From Diogma glabrata (Eukaryota > Arthropoda > Insecta > Diptera > Cylindrotomidae): DNA of 64,000 nt. The notes under the pieces were generated by a model. That model did not search any database, had not been told where the DNA came from, and worked only from the letters and a program-made list of their open reading frames with translations. The stretch lies in NCBI GenBank assembly GCA_963693315.1, contig OY856188.1:3656257-3720256 (forward strand), read 5' to 3'. Shown piece by piece: positions 13,441 to 25,679 of the stretch (position 1 is its first letter; the number at the start of each line of letters is the position of its first letter). A program made the translations under genes and the position numbers.

Positions 13441-14689
13441 TGCGGCATATGAGTGTTTTATGAAAAGTAACCTCACTTTGACTTAAAAAACTTCTGTCGA
13501 TTTTTGTCATTGAAAGAATTACATCGTTCTGATAAATAATTTTTGCTTTTAAATCTGTTTATGTGCATACTCTGTATCCCATCATTACATAATCTAATGA
13601 CTTAGAAATCCACTCTCGTACGTATGTATTGCAAAAAATGGTCCACGTAACATTTAATTCCCTAAAGACTCTAAATAAAATAAGGAAAAAAAAATTATAA
13701 AATTTTTGACCATTGGCCTAGTTTTTATGACTTTTCTTGAAATGTTTTTCTTTTATTATCTAATCCAAAAAGTGAATCAAACACGTGACGTTATTTATAA
13801 GATTATAAAAAAAACGTAATTTTAATTTTTATGTTTGTTTTTCTATTTTCTAATTACATTTGAATTTAATTAGAATTTAATACGTTATTTTAAAACAAGA
13901 AATCGAAAGTGGAAATTGCTACAAAAAGGATGTTGTGATTTTATCAGTGCTATATGTATTTATTTTCTTTTTAAGGATGCCCTTATATGTTTTTTTTTTC
14001 TAACTCGTACGAAAATAGTTTTAAGATTTATGTACGTGGTCTTTCGAAATAAAACAAAATGTAGGATGAACCTAAGATGCTCAAATTCTGTTGTTAATAA
14101 TAGAAGAAGATAGTTTCGGAAAACTATTTAAGATTTATATAATTATGACCTACCCTGTACAAAAGATTCTCGTTTTATCAATACTCAACGTATCGTTACG
14201 ATAGTTTGATGGGATGAATGGAAATTTTTTGTTATTTTTCAAAAACGTACATTCAATTTTTCACACGTGATTCGAATCGAAAATTTAAATATTATTATTA
14301 ATTTGGTATATTTGTATGGTGATGATGGTGTATGATGTTACTCATTTCAGCGGGTTAAGTTTGTTTTCATTTCGATTGTCGTTTTATGAAATTTATTTTG
14401 ATTTATTTCATTTTAATATTGAAAATTTCATTTGAATTGTAATTTATAGTTGAATAAGTTCAAAAAGAGTTTTCTTAGAATAAAAATTTGTTTAAATTGA
14501 GACTAGAGATGGTTTTTCTTAAAATCAGGAACCAAGCCATTTTCTTACATATATTTCATTCAATTGATATTCCAAACACTTCTCTGCACCACAACCTGAT
14601 TAATATTCTTGTCATTCTCCTGATTCAGTTATATTATGTTAAAATCAAATAATTTTATATTTTTTTTTTAATTCAAATATTCTTTCCAG
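13441..14689. other. Intron, no gene seen
   Basis: AT-rich sequence between the 5' end of family A copy 0 and the splice acceptor of the first visible klarsicht-like exon. The acceptor at 14687-14689 is preceded by a pyrimidine-rich run (TTCTTTCCAG). I found no supported coding, RNA or repeat feature. Confidence 0.6.
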
Positions 14690-14943
14690 AGACAAAAATT
14701 ACAATTACAAACTCATCGTTCAACAATGTTACGTTTAAATGCATCCGTACATAGTTGGTTGACACGTCAAGAAATGAAAATAAATAAAATTTTGGAAAAT
14801 GCAGATAATGATGTCGATAAGAATGAGGTTGGCAATGAAAAAGGAGAACAATTTGATAAAAATTTTGTCGATATTGAATTACACAAATATTTAAAAGATG
14901 AAGTTGGTGAGATGTATAGTACCTGGGATGAAGCTGATTTGAG
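14690..14943 (+). CDS. klar: Klarsicht-like exon (first visible)
   Basis: Internal exon flanked by an acceptor (CAG at 14687-14689) and a donor (GTAAGT at 14944-14949). It reads without stops from its first base: 84 codons plus two bases, so it ends in phase 2. The peptide begins Arg-Gln-Lys-Leu-Gln, contains LRLNASVHSWLTRQEMK, and has an acidic linker then a helical stretch LKDEVGEMYSTWDEADLR. The last two bases (AG) join the first base of the exon at 41466 to give Arg, and the helix continues across the junction with spectrin-repeat character. Klarsicht links the nuclear envelope or lipid droplets to microtubule motors. I assign the name from recall of family sequence; another nesprin-like gene is possible. 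Upstream exons lie outside the window. Confidence 0.68.
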
Positions 14944-16229
14944 GTAAGTTTATAACTGACATACTTTCTTATAGTGTTGTCATTCTCATTTAAGTCTTAA
15001 AAAAATAAAAAAATTACCATAAAATATATTGTTTTTCTGATTTTCTTCATCGACGACAGTTAAATTTCCACAAATATAAATAAATTTTCGTAAAAATCTT
15101 ATAACAACAAAAACAGTAATAATATTACCTATTTCATTGACAGATAGGTAAATAATGATATTATAATAAATGGATATTGAAATTGTTTGTTAAATTTTGT
15201 TTAAGGCGTCCAACATATTCATTGACAGCTTGTCAATTGATTTCGATTTTATTTATATTCAATTTCAACTAATATATACTCGTATAGTGTAAAAATAGAA
15301 AAAAAATCGTAGAGAATCTCCCCTTAAGGCTTTAGTTTTGGAATAATATGGTAAAATCTAGAAATAATATTTGTTAAAGAAAAGGAAATAAGGGATATTT
15401 TTAATAGACGGAAATTTGTTTCCCTAAATATTTACTTTTTTATTGTTTTTAGTCGATGACCAAATAATTTAATATTGAAGTTCAATTTTTCAAAATTATA
15501 TCCGTAAGAGGTTCGTTTGATCAAATCATTTCCATTGATTAGTTATTTTATTATTTAGAATATTATCATTTTGGGAATAATAAAATTTGATAAGTTAATA
15601 GGAAATATTTATTGCGGAATATATTGTCAAAACAAACAAAAATTATTTTTTACATTAAAAAAAGGCGATAAATTTTGAACTTGAATCAACGTTAAAGTAG
15701 TTATGTCAAGAATCACCAAGATCAAGAAAACAGTCGCTTTTTGGGGTTTGTCTATAATGTCCTTACTTCTGGAGTTGTAAAATTCTTGAGACAGTTGGAA
15801 TAAATGCCTAGTGTCGTGTGGTCCAATTGTTCAAATAGGACAGACATCGATGATATCACTTTTTTTTCTTGTAACTACGAAGCAGACGACATTTTCCCAA
15901 CCTGAATTAGTGTTATTCTTGTCGTTTTTGGTAGCAAAAATTTCTGACTGATCCACTTGAAATGGATGGTCGTTAAGGACTTTGTTCTCATTATATTTTG
16001 ATTTTTGATATTGTTTCTGTTACATATAGTTTTATGTGGAGCTCTCGAAGGTTCCACTTATAGGTTTCATTATTTAGCTCTGTTAAGCCGGGCATTCACA
16101 TACAACAGAAACAGAAACAGAATTTCATATTGGTCTCGACCAACTTTCAATAGGCTCACCATTTCTAGACTTGTGGTTGGAGTAATTTATTACACATGCA
16201 AGGTAACAGATATTGGTGGAGTTTTTTTT
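14944..16229 (+). other. Klarsicht-like intron, 5' part
   Basis: AT-rich intron sequence beginning with the GTAAGT donor. Apart from short chance ORFs on both strands (such as 15875-16057 and 16005-16313) I see nothing with family resemblance. Confidence 0.55.
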
Positions 16230-16739
16230 ACCATAATAGATGATAGACCGCCTGGTCCGAGAGGTTTTGAAAGTTGCCTTAATAGTTCGAGGTATCTTTC
16301 ATTCAGTTGGTAACTGGTGTATTCGTCTTAGTGGTCTTCTATACGCTTTGTTCTATATATTGGAGTGTCAAGTGAACTGTCTGTTGAATTCGTTGGTGCA
16401 CCCCTCTTTCGAATATTGCAATGTTTTCTGTTTTGAACTTAGGGATAGGCAGCCATTTAATGGTTAGTCATAAGGTTTTGTGCATGTGCAAAGCGGCTTT
16501 GTTCAAGATGGTTTCTCCACTTATCGCGTATGTGATCGGCATCAATTTAATTAATTTTTGATGACATTTTTTGAAGACGTGGCCCGTTGTTACTTGGATT
16601 GTTGTCACCGCAGATCGTCTTTCATCTGCAAGTCGTAGTGCATCGGCTGGAAAATAAAGTTCAGTGAGATGGTATAAATTTCCGTACATTTTTCCTCTAG
16701 ATGTCGCGGGATTACGCTCTTTGGCTGGTTGTTTTTGCT

Positions 16740-17034
16740 CAATTTATCTAATGGAGGACAATAACACATAGATGCCTTTTAAGATTTCGATCCTACAAAA
16801 AAATTAATTCTGTGTTTATGGCCGTTTTCTTTTGAACCTCTATGTATAAAAGCTACCTGAAAATATTGATTGTGGTAAATCATTCCATTTATACATTTCG
16901 GACAAAGAAGTCCCTCTGCCTACCATATATTTTATACTTCGTGACGCGCCTGTCCTTGACGAGCCCAAAAACATTTGTTCTGCGAGTTGAAAAAAAATAA
17001 TTGTTAAGTTGTTAAGAAGTAAATTTGCTACCAC
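16740..17034 (-). mobile_element. Non-LTR 3'-end relic, family A relative
   Basis: Minus-strand remnant resembling the last coding stretch and 3' UTR of family A. The 3' UTR phrase near 16755-16775 echoes the family A sequence around 9895-9910, and a stretch near 16872-16910 parallels 10020-10050. The translated remnant (16840-17034) carries YKWNDLPQSIF, equivalent to the 'W-N-S-L-P' box that ends many LINE RT proteins. A short GASRSIKY-coding segment recurs at 45215-45268 and 45862-45935. It is too decayed to classify further. Confidence 0.5.
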
Positions 17035-17046
17035 ATTTTTTTTTAA

Positions 17047-17231
17047 CTGTGGGGGTTGGAAATTTGTTTTAGAATACGAGGCTAAGCTTGTCCGGCCAAA
17101 ATGTGTCTGCTATTGTCGAGTCGGACAACTGACATTTTGGATATTTGAGTTGTCGGACTAGACAATAGCAGACAAATTTTTGTCGGACAAGGTTACCCTC
17201 GTGTTCTAAATCAAATTTCCAACCCCCATAG
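17047..17231. mobile_element. Hairpin MITE with TTAA flanks
   Basis: A 185-bp element that is almost entirely an inverted repeat: arms of about 84 bp and a loop of roughly 17 bases (GACATTTTGGATATTTG). Ends are CTGTGGGGGTTGG and the complement CCAACCCCCATAG. TTAA abuts both ends (17043-17046 and 17232-17235), the target duplication expected of piggyBac-type transposition. Arms differ by about a dozen substitutions. It has no coding capacity. Confidence 0.88.
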
Positions 17232-17284
17232 TTAAAAAAACAAAAATTTACAAGATCCCGGGCAATCGGTATTTTTTATGGAGC

Positions 17285-18720
17285 TTGCCGAAAGGAATTG
17301 GTGGTGGTGGATTAAACCAAAAAAAATCTTTTGCCAGAACAATATTAGGTGCGCTCGACCTATCAAAAGCATTCGACACAGTGTCGCACGCTGCACTATT
17401 GAATGCTATATTTAACACCAATCTGCCAGGTTTAATAAAGCGCTGGTTGTGCAACTACCTAAGAGGCCGACAAACATACGTTGAGTTCCGTAACTCCAAA
17501 TCTAAGATAAGAGTGCTCAAACAACGAGTCCCACAAGGTGGAGTTCTCTCACATTCACTATTCAATCTAGACCTAAGCAGCGTACCTACACCACCAGAAG
17601 GTATAACCATCATGTCATATGCAGACGACTGCACGGTGCTTGCAACAGGAAACAACCTTGAACAACCCACTAATGCTCTGAACACCTCCTTAACATCCTA
17701 AACGAATGGTTTAAACCAGAAAACTGAAACTTTCCACCGAAAAGTTCACACCTACACTTTTGACCACATGGACGAAGGAGGTGAACACAACACTCAACAT
17801 CTGCATTGACAACGTGCTTATTCCCACGGTAAAAAATCTGAGACTGCTGGAGGTCACATCTGATCCACTGCTTAAATTCAATGCTCATGCTCAACAGGTG
17901 AACGCGAGATTAAAAAAACAGGAACAATGCTTTGAAAGCACTGGCTGGCAGTTCATGGGGGAAAAATAAACAATCATAACAACATACAAAGCAACAGGAA
18001 GTCCTATTTTGAATTACGCTGCACTCATATGGACACCGCAAGTCGCTGACACTCACTGGAATAAGTTACAAGTAACACAAAACGCAGCGTTGCGAACAGC
18101 AACCGGATGTCATTTGAAGGCTCACCGAGATCACCTGTAACATATTGCCGATCCGTCAACACAATGAAATGCTCACCAAACAATATCTATGGCCCTGTCA
18201 CAATGAGCAACATCCCTGCAATGACACCTTATCCACAACCACACCACCTAGAGACATAAGGCGTACTGCGAAATTTTTCTTAAGTGATGTCAGAAACAAC
18301 AAAGTAACAGACAACATTGACGAGCTTACGTATAAAACGGGCTTAAAAACGATTCACACGAAAGTTGTTGAGGACACAATAAAGAACTACGTTCCAAATC
18401 GAGTTCTCAAGAGTAAGCCGCCACAAGTCGCTGCGGAAAAGGTTAAACTGCCGCGCAGCACCACCTCCATCCTAGCGCAGTTAAGATCCGGTTGGTCACG
18501 CATCTTAAATAAGTATATGACCAGAATTGACCATAACATTATTGACAAGTGTCCCATATGTAAGGGCACGCCGCACGATGCAGACCACCTATTTAATTGT
18601 CCAGGAAAACCAACCAACCTGACGAAGGAAGATTTGCGGTACCGCCCAAGAGCAGTAGCAGAGTTCCTGAATCTGGACATGGAGCCGGAGGAGTAGCACC
18701 GCATCGTTGCTACAACAACA
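17285..18720 (+). mobile_element. Non-LTR retrotransposon fragment, family B
   Basis: 5'-truncated LINE fragment on the + strand. The piece at 17285-17701 has ALDLSKAFDTVSHAALL, RVPQGGVLS and the catalytic MSYADDCTVL. After frame breaks (fragment 17760-17969) the RT thumb continues, and the piece at 18145-18696 is the C-terminal region ending in a Cys/His cluster CPICKGTPHDADHLFNC, a likely zinc-binding motif common at the ends of jockey-like proteins. Frameshifts near 17700, 17970-18140 make it inactive. Related minus-strand pieces lie at 22341-22470, 23357-23600 and 33507-33800. Confidence 0.88.
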
Positions 18721-18737
18721 ACATTTCGTTGAGAATT

Positions 18738-19440
18738 TCATCTGGGCACATGGCCAGCCAACCTGTCTGGAATTTCTGTTCGATAATTTTTGTGTTTGTT
18801 TCTGAAAAAATTCTTCACTGGTTTCATTGACCGATAATAAGCTATATTGTCACTTTTACGAGTTCTAAAACTCTTGGAATCTTTCTTTAATATGATTTTC
18901 AAGTTTGTTATCAGTGGACTATGATCGGAATAAATGTCTGCTCCCGGGTGTGTTTTAACTAATTTAATGACGTTTCTTAATCTCATATTTATTAGAATAT
19001 AATCAATTTGATTTCTAATTTTCAATCCTGGTTTATTTCTCAGAGCTTCATATTTATAAAAGCGTCTTTTTGGGTAGTTCAAACCATATGTTGGTAATAC
19101 CAAAGTTGTTTCAAAATTCTATCAGTGCTTTCACTTTATTCCTGAAACCTACATAGTCCAAATTTGTCTACGATATTTTCTATTTCGTCACAGTCAACTT
19201 TTGCATTAAAACTTCCCAGAATCATTGTTTTCGTCAATTTTTCCACTTTGTTAAAAATACTTTATCTCTTTATCTATACTATCCGTTGTGGGAGCATGTA
19301 CTTGGATTAAATTGATTAAAATTTTATTGCCTTTTACTTCGCTTACTCTATATCTTTAGATACATACTAAGAATTCTACTACCCTTCTAGTATACGATTA
19401 TTTTTTTTCTGGATTGCTACCTGCACGGAAGTGCTACAAT
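18738..19440 (-). mobile_element. Non-LTR endonuclease fragment, family E
   Basis: Minus-strand endonuclease relic of the 'craniofacial development protein 2-like' LINE type. In order from high to low coordinates I read VHAPTTDSIDKEIKYF near 19310-19260, then a degenerate metal-site box LGSFNAKVDCDEIEN near 19230-19180 (Ser replaces the usual Asp), then RNQIDYILINMRLRN and a PGADIYSDHSPLI box within 18738-19103. At least one frameshift separates them. No RT part follows; it ends near the family B fragment tail. Confidence 0.75.
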
Positions 19441-20860
19441 TGTAAGAGGGTTCTTGGTTCCAGAGTTCTGGAATGCCAAGAAAATATACCATTTCAATCA
19501 AATCAGCAGATTTTGTTATAAAACGATTTGGTTAACCCAGTTTAGGAATATACCATATGTCCCGTCCCACCCACTGTCACTCATAAAAAATGAAATAATA
19601 TTCCATTCAAAGATTGATGATTTCTTTTATTAAAAAAATATATGTAAATAAAACAAAAATGACCACAATATATATTTTTTTGTAACTTAACTTCCTGACC
19701 CCTTGATTGTTATTTTATGTAAAAATCTTAAAACAAATTCCTTTAGAAAAGCGTAAGTTTATATTTGGAGACATTTTTATATCTGTATCATCTTTCATGT
19801 TTAAATATGTCCATCGTGTGGAAAAGTAAAATTAATGATCGTTTGATGGAATTATATTAAAAGAAAAATAATATAAAAATGATTTGTTTTGCTAAAATAT
19901 TTTCGTATTGTTTTTTTTTTTTGTTTTCATTTTGGGAAATTGTGACTATTTTCCTTTTGCTGTTCTATGATTTGTGGATTTTGATAAAATCCATTTGTTT
20001 AAAGGGATTTTAGATTTAAGTTAATAAATATATAATCAAATTGAGATTTATGAGGACATTATTTCTAATATTAATTGATTTAAATATATGGCTCTGAAGG
20101 ATTTCATTTCCTTAACGTTTCATGTCAATAGGATATTCTCCTAATCTGATAACCTTGGCGTTCAATAATGTTGTTTTTTATCTCGTTATATATTTCTTTA
20201 AAATTGTATAGAATCAAATTTTTGACATTCGGTATTTGTATTGTAAAGTTACTCTAACCATTGTCGTGAGTAAATTGGGGTCAAGCAATTAAAGTATCAA
20301 TTAAACAGACATATGTGTGGTCTCACTCACAACAACTTTGTCGAACTTGATTCTTGAACCAAACAAATTTTCAGAACTGTGTTAAGCGTAGTAAAACTAA
20401 TGTTTTTCCACAGTTTTGACAAAATCAGGTGATAAAACTTATCTGGAGTTATTCCAGTTTCAAATAAATAGTTGCTTAGGAGATACGCAATATGCTAAAT
20501 TTCTCTTTCATTAGTAGCTGCTCCATATTGTAGAGATGAGCAAATTATTTATATATAAAAGAAACAGGGATGGTGAATGAGGAGAGTATTGGAAGTACTT
20601 GCATTGAATGTGATTCATTTTATAGCACTCTGCAATAGTGTTTACAAATCAACGAAATTTTCCCGACTTTATTTAATAAAATTGAAAGGATTATTTCTTC
20701 TGATGTATTTTATTCTTTAAAACCATCGAGTTTTAGTTAATTACAAGATATTCAGTTTCATATTAAAAAATTGACATAAGTTATATGATGCAAGTCTATC
20801 TCAGAAAATGTGTGATAAAATTTTTCTTTAATTAGCATAGAGTTGTGTTCTGGAAGTGTA
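19441..20860. other. Intron, no gene seen
   Basis: AT-rich sequence between the endonuclease relic and the TIL gene. The part nearest the gene is its 3' UTR; candidate poly(A) signals AATAAA on the minus strand lie at 20714-20709 and 20673-20668, roughly 150 and 195 bases after the stop. Confidence 0.5.
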
Positions 20861-20865
20861 TATTA

Positions 20866-22053
20866 TTAACAATAGATTTTCTTAACACAATCGCCATCAC
20901 TATCCCTAGCATATCCATCATTACAAAAACAGCCAGCACAACAAGTTGTTGACATATCTGCTTTATTGCACATATTATCAATTTCACATTCTGAATAATG
21001 CTCGCGTTTTCCACAGCGTTGTTCTCCTGAATAGTTTTTCGGACATTTAAGTGGATGAATACAATTTTGATGTTCATCACGAACATATCCATAAATACAT
21101 ACACATTCTGCTATACCTTTTTTACAATCACCTAATCCACTTGGATTAGTACATGTTTTGGTACATGTTTCTGTACATGGATCATACACTTCCAAAGATG
21201 AGTTACATTTGCTAACTCGACAATCAGATGGTGAAACACAATTACCATCCTTGTTCCTAACATAGCCATCTATACAATAACATCCTTTCTCTTCATCTAT
21301 TTGCATTTCGCATTTTTTGTATTGAGGATAATCACATGATCTTTCGCATGAAGGATGAGAGTATTTTAAAACTTCGTTGTCAAGACAACATACTGTATTG
21401 CCCGGCACACACTCACCATTTATTCGTACATATCCGTATGTACAGTAACATCCTGGACGACAAAGGTCTGAATGGATTGTACAATTCTTAAACAAAAATT
21501 CACAGGTTTGAGGACATTTTGGTCCACATTCCAAATAAATTTCGTTTTTATTACATGAAAATGCTAAAATTAAAACGATATTTCGAAATTAAAGTACTTG
21601 AATGTAAAACTGAGGAGATAACACACGCTTACCAGCACAATCTGATTCTGGAATACATGTCCCTGTAGCCTCATTTCTTACATATCCATCTGTACAATAA
21701 CATCCAGGTATTTCTGTTGTTTCAGTACAATCATCACTAAGATTGCTACATGTTTTCTCACATGATGGACATGCAAGCATGTAATCTTCATTTTCAGAAC
21801 AACAAACTTTTTTTGCTCTAACACACTTGTTGTTTTCTCGAACATATCCTTTTTTACAATAACATCCTGGATTACACTGACTTGAAGCCATTAAGGTGCA
21901 AGGTTTGTTCAACCATTCACATGTTTGTGGACAGCTTGGCCCACAGTTCAAATATACTTCACGCGAGCTACATTCAGGTTGCGGTATATTCAAAGCTGAT
22001 ATTATAATAATTAAATGAAATAAACAAACAAATGTAAACTTAATTTTATTCAT
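20866..22053 (-). CDS. Secreted six-domain TIL protein
   Basis: Two exons: 22053-21633 and 21563-20866, joined over a 69-bp intron (donor GTAAGC at 21632-21627, acceptor TAG at 21566-21564). The spliced frame gives 372 residues. Residues 1-21 form a hydrophobic signal peptide. Six cysteine-rich TIL (trypsin-inhibitor-like) domains follow at about 28-84, 85-139, 144-199, 200-255, 260-314 and 324-372, most ending in a Gly-Tyr-Val-Arg box between the last cysteines. Cysteine counts are 10, 9, 10, 8, 9 and 9. Domains 1 and 3 share a YLxCGPxCPQTCE core, and 2 and 4 resemble each other, so a two-domain block was duplicated. TIL proteins commonly inhibit extracellular serine proteases; the target here is unknown. 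The gene lies antisense within the klarsicht-like intron. No frame damage was seen. Confidence 0.9.
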
Positions 22054-22123
22054 TTGTTAAGTTTTAGGAAGCACAAGTTAAAGAATCAAAGTTAACTAAT
22101 AGATATTTTATTTTAGTTTCGGA

Positions 22124-22130
22124 ATTTATA
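22124..22130 (-). promoter_or_regulatory. Possible TATA box of TIL gene
   Basis: TATAAAT on the minus strand, about 71-77 bases before the TIL start codon. Position is plausible for a TATA element with a short 5' UTR, but the region is AT-rich and a chance match is likely. Confidence 0.25.
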
Positions 22131-22340
22131 ATAATTTAATGTAGGTTAATTATCGTAATTAATGTTGAAAGGAAAATAAATGTGTTAGTTGTTATTTTGC
22201 GGATATTTATGACCGAAGATATGCGATAGTCATATGAAAAGTTGTTTGTTAAAAATCACTTATAAAAAATAAATGTACTAGCTTACTATGTTGAACTCTG
22301 GGGCGGTGCACATGCCAAGTTAGGTACCATTGCGAAGTGT

Positions 22341-22470
22341 CGAAGATGTTGTAGCGACGGGTGCGGTGCTAATCTGCCGGATCAAAGTCGAATTCAGGAA
22401 ATCTTCTACTGCCCTTGGGCAGTACCTTAAATCTTCCTTCGTCAGGTTGATTGGGTTTGCTAGATAATTG
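22341..22470 (-). mobile_element. Family B 3'-terminal fragment
   Basis: Minus-strand piece matching the end of the family B protein (a NLTKEDLRYCPRAVEDFLN reading, parallel to 18615-18680). The part just upstream in the family B protein resumes at 23357 on the far side of a family A insertion, with about 40-50 bases of target missing. Directly left of it (about 22265-22330) a + strand reading contains ELWGGAH, probably another LINE scrap. Confidence 0.7.
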
Positions 22471-22498
22471 ACTACACGTCTTCACATACGGAACACTT

Positions 22499-23356
22499 TT
22501 TTTTTTTTAAATAAAAAGTGTTGTGTAATAGGGTTTAGAATATGTGTCACAACAACACATAAATACCTTTTACGACCTAGGTCCCCACTCTGCGGGTTGA
22601 AGCCACCTGAGACTCCGACAAACTATTCCATTTGTACGCAGTTCGGACAAAGAAGTCTTTCTGCGATCTGCCAGTATGACAGCGCGGGGTCTTGATCGTT
22701 TGACTGGTTGCGGTAGCCGATTGCTGAATGGAACGGGGGTAAGAATAAGTTTGAGGCATGATGCCGCTGATTTCATCTGAGCACTGTTGATGACAATATT
22801 TGTAAAAAACAACGAGGTCAGCAACAGTGTGACGATGTTGTAGGGAATCAAGTCGCGATGTCAAAGCTCGATCACCCACAATTCGTATAGCCCGCTTTTG
22901 AACAGAGTCCAAGAGGGTCAAGATGGAAACAGAAGCAGCACCTCAAACATGACAGCAGTACTCCATACAGGGACGAATATAGGACTTATAAACATGGAGC
23001 AATTGGTATGGAGTGAAAATTTTTTTGCATATATTTAGGAGGCCGAGTTTTTTAGACGCGATTTTTGCCATCGCCATTACATGATCGTTCCAGAGTAGGT
23101 CATTTGAAACTGTGACACCCAATAAACGAATGTTTTTACATTCACCTATTGGTTCATCACACATACTGAATAAAATATCTCGTGCGGGATTTATTCGTTC
23201 GTGCATTTTACCTTTTGAAGGAAGGGGCTCGAACGACTTGTGCAGAGTATTATCATCTGCAAAACTATTTATTGGGTTGCTGGTGATTTGCAACAATTCG
23301 TTGATATAAATCAAAAATAGGGTTGAGGACAATACTGAACCTTGAGGTACACTATT
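22499..23356 (-). mobile_element. Family A copy 1, 5'-truncated
   Basis: Minus-strand family A copy very close in sequence to copy 0. The 3' poly(A) is the T-run starting at about 22499; the 3' UTR and RT C-terminal half follow (fragments 22577-22921 and 22943-23332, with SFADDNTLHKSF). Relative to copy 0 it has lost an internal segment of roughly 120 bases near 23180, and it stops inside RT near 23352. It interrupts a family B fragment. Confidence 0.88.
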
Positions 23357-23600
23357 GTCAACAATTTTCGGGCCAATCTAGAATGGATCTGAGCTGCGTG
23401 ATAATTTGACCTCTTCAGTTCCTTATTGTGTCTTCAATAACTTTGGTTATTGTTTTTAATTCCGTTTTATACGTAAGCTCGTCGATGTTACTGGTGACTT
23501 GGTGGTTACTAACGTAATGTAGGAACTACTTGCAGTCCGTCTTATTTCTCTATGTGGTGCAATCGTGGATTGCATGGCTTAGGTCACTGATGACTAATAC
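23357..23600 (-). mobile_element. Family B fragment in duplication copy 1
   Basis: Minus-strand match to the family B region at about 18225-18545, including the sequence for the NIDELTYKTG stretch. It is continuous in origin with the tail at 22341-22470, from which it is separated by family A copy 1. Confidence 0.8.
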
Positions 23601-24229
23601 GTACAGTTGCAGAGTATAAGCCTTTTTATTTCTTTCCAGAGTGACTTTGGATTGACTTTATTTTATATTTACTCCAAAAACCAGATCATCTCTGCCATAA
23701 GCTTTTGATTTGGCTATAAAATTTCTTGTCACACTTTATCAAATACTTTGGAAATGTCACGAAAAATTCTGAATGTGAATTCAGGTTATCCAGATATTTG
23801 TTACTCTTTTGGATATCGAAAAAATATTGGCCAACCTGCCAAGATTCCATCAAAATTCTGATTTCATAAAATTAATATAAAATTTATTTAATAAATTTAA
23901 ATATATAATTTAATTCGACTGAGAGAATCTGATCTGACATGGTTGGCTCAAACCTGGGTTTTCGGTATTGGAAAATCCTTAAATTCGCGTACCCGGGTTA
24001 AACCCAGCCTTTTATAACATCAAAAAAAAAAAAAAAAAAATATTTAAAATAAGAGGTGAGAAAAATTTTAGCAAAATTTTTAAGGAACGACTACCAATAC
24101 CTTCACTGCCCAGCTATATAGGAGGAAAAAGCCAATTCTCATTACAGAAAATTGGAACACAAGTACCAAAAATTTAAAGGTGTAAATGAAGTAAAAGGAT
24201 TTGGATGAATGGCAAGCAGTTTGCCAAAA

Positions 24230-24450
24230 TCAATATTGATTTTAATATCCATAATAAAAAGTGGTTGGAATATTCATAGCGTACCGATAACTTTGGCAGA
24301 CAAGTCAAATTACTACTTGCTGCTACCATGGAAGGCACCTAACTAGAATATTAGACAATAATGACCACAAGAACAATGTGTTGGACCTATATTTTTGATA
24401 ATATTGAATTCCAATCGAACCACTGTCACGTTTGGAATTTTTAACTTGCT
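24230..24450 (+). mobile_element. LINE endonuclease scrap (copy 1)
   Basis: A + strand reading, with frame breaks, resembles the metal-site region of LINE endonucleases: IDFNIHNKKWLEYS (compare DFNVHNKSWLEFS in family A), followed by NNVLDLYF. The duplicate lies at about 34915-35125. It is too short and broken to assign to a family, although spacing to the same motifs in family A agrees. Confidence 0.6.
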
Positions 24451-25679
24451 TACAGGAAGAGACTGAGAAACGTTTACGAGCTATATGGAAAAATGTATGT
24501 GGTATTTAGTAGGACCTCACCATATAAGCACTAAGAGTTTCTGATGTGATGAAAACGGAATGCGCATTCTTATTCCAAATCGATTAATCACTCCTAAAAC
24601 TGAACCTTGATTTACGAAAGACAGTAGCGATAGGAACAGGAACAAACGTTACACATTTAAAACTTAAAATTAAAAAAACTGCAGAAAATCTTAGGATTGA
24701 TATAAGATTGATTCAGTCAATGAAATGTTTATTCAAATTAAAGTAAACAGGTTCGTCGAACATCCCATCCAGCTGAGTTTCTTTTATGGCCAAATTTTCT
24801 CTGAAATTGTTGAACCCCTCCACTCATTCCCCTTCAAAGAAGAATGAAACCAACTGTTTTTCGAAAGAAATGTAGCACGAAATATGCTCCTTTCTATACT
24901 AAAGCATTCAATACACTATTAGCACAAATATTGTCTGTAATTGAGCATACTACTTCTGTGTTAGTCGAAGTTGGAGATATTGATAGTAAAGCTATAGGTT
25001 TTCAGAGTTGTTGGTTCTTTCACCTGAAAACTCGAACATAGCGCACTATTTTTTTAAATAAATTAGAATTGTGAAGGGTTTGTTTTGGTTGCTGCAAAGA
25101 GGTAGTTTCATTTGTCAAATTTAGTTCTTCGGCCACTGATGGGAAAGCATTGGCATTTGAACTGCTGTAAATTCGCACAAGACCCAATTTAAAATTTGGT
25201 TTGAATTGTGTAAATTTACCGTTAAGTATCGCCGACTTCTAGACTAGGCCATTCATCAGGTTAGTGAATATCTTCACTAAATTTATAAAATTTAAAAACA
25301 AAAAAAAATTTATAAAAATAAAATTAAATTCTTAGAGTTAATGTTTTTTAATAGAATTTATCTTGAAATATAATGACGGGCTTAAGTAAAAACCCCGGGT
25401 TTGCGGGCTTTCACATTTTACAAAAACCCCGAGTAAACCCGTTCTGCAAATCCTACTGAGACAATGGGGCGATTAAACTCAGAGTTGAATTAAAACTACT
25501 GGTGGAATGACGATGTATTTCAATTGCCCTGGAATAATTAAACTGCAGCTTAAAACAAACAACGAAAGACAAATGGGTGTTCGTCGAATTTAAAAACAAT
25601 ACATTCGATGAAAGAAACTATACATTATACATACCTCGTTTATTTAGATCAAAGTATTGTCTACCGATTCGTTTAGGTT

